Positions 22,704 to 22,847 of a stretch of 22,847 nt of DNA are shown one piece after another; position 1 is the first letter of the stretch; every line of letters begins with the position of its first letter. The notes beneath the pieces were generated by a model. It had not been told where the DNA came from. It saw only the letters and a list, made by a program, of their open reading frames with translations, and searched no databases. The stretch is taken from the NCBI GenBank assembly GCA_025360685.1, contig JANYBR010000069.1, positions 1 to 22,847 on the forward strand, written 5' to 3'. The DNA is from Pseudomonadota bacterium (GTDB taxonomy: Bacteria > Pseudomonadota > Alphaproteobacteria > Micropepsales > Micropepsaceae). Both the position numbers and the translations under genes were made by a program.

Positions 22704-22847
22704 TTAGACGGTCTCCGCCGCGGCCGGCGTCTCGTCCTGCAGCTGGATCGGTCCCAGCGGCATGACGGTCGAGATCGCGTGCTTGTAGACGAGCTGTGCC
22801 TGCCCGTCCCGGCGCAGAAGAACGCAGAAATTGTCGAACCACGTGAT
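22704..22847 (-). CDS. hfq: RNA chaperone Hfq, C-terminal part (5' end outside window)
   Basis: The last 47 residues of Hfq, the hexameric Sm-like RNA chaperone that pairs small RNAs with mRNAs. The visible part begins ITWFDNFCVLLRRDGQ and contains the Sm2 signature YKHAISTVMP, followed by a short tail PLGPIQLQDETPAAAETV. The stop is TAA at 22704-22706. The short C-terminus is usual in alphaproteobacteria. The start lies outside the window. hflX follows on the same strand, the classical hfq-hflX order. Confidence 0.95.
   Translation of the reverse strand: MTWFDNFCVLLRRDGQAQLVYKHAISTVMPLGPIQLQDETPAAAETV

Overview
The window reads as a chromosomal segment of a fairly GC-rich alphaproteobacterium. 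The main evidence is gene order: hfq-hflX with mazG converging on it, and an rlpA-dac-tmk-holB-tatD-MBL run, both typical of that class. The genus cannot be fixed from this sequence. Possession of PEP-CTERM proteins and a Tat-dependent IorB-type molybdenum hydroxylase only narrows it a little.

Left part (1-5045): the 3' end of valS, then ilvD preceded by an 11-codon upstream ORF. An EthD-domain protein and an alpha/beta hydrolase follow, diverging from a 50-nt gap. Middle-left (5046-11500): a two-gene molybdenum hydroxylase (2Fe-2S subunit plus Tat-targeted molybdopterin subunit) and a secreted polysaccharide deacetylase on the plus strand. On the minus strand, a Tat-targeted M19 dipeptidase overlaps a family III CoA-transferase. 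This looks like an accessory catabolic and envelope region, but no single pathway can be assigned.

Centre (11706-13896): tRNA-Ser(UGA), then a minus-strand cluster that is the most unusual part of the window. Three tandem genes, too short for normal gene callers, encode 55-56 residue proteins that are essentially a signal peptide fused to a PEP-CTERM sorting tail, with only about 7-9 residues between. A consensus-matching sigma-54 (-24/-12) promoter lies just upstream of the first, and an inverted repeat lies about 75-80 bp further upstream, where an enhancer-binding site could be. A membrane fatty acid hydroxylase/sterol desaturase gene follows 22 nt after the third mini-gene, so the four may be one operon. 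A DUF1036 gene lies upstream.

Right part (14120-22847): a tight plus-strand housekeeping run: rlpA, a D,D-carboxypeptidase gene, tmk, holB, tatD and an MBL hydrolase, the last five joined mostly by 1-4 nt overlaps or 2-nt gaps. metG, often found between holB and tatD in this class, is absent. Then come a small secreted two-repeat Cys/His protein and a gene-poor 490-bp stretch before mazG. A 133-bp element with perfect 32-bp inverted arms separates mazG from the convergent hflX. hflX is preceded by hfq (3' part only), and its expected ATG start is out of frame by one GC dinucleotide.
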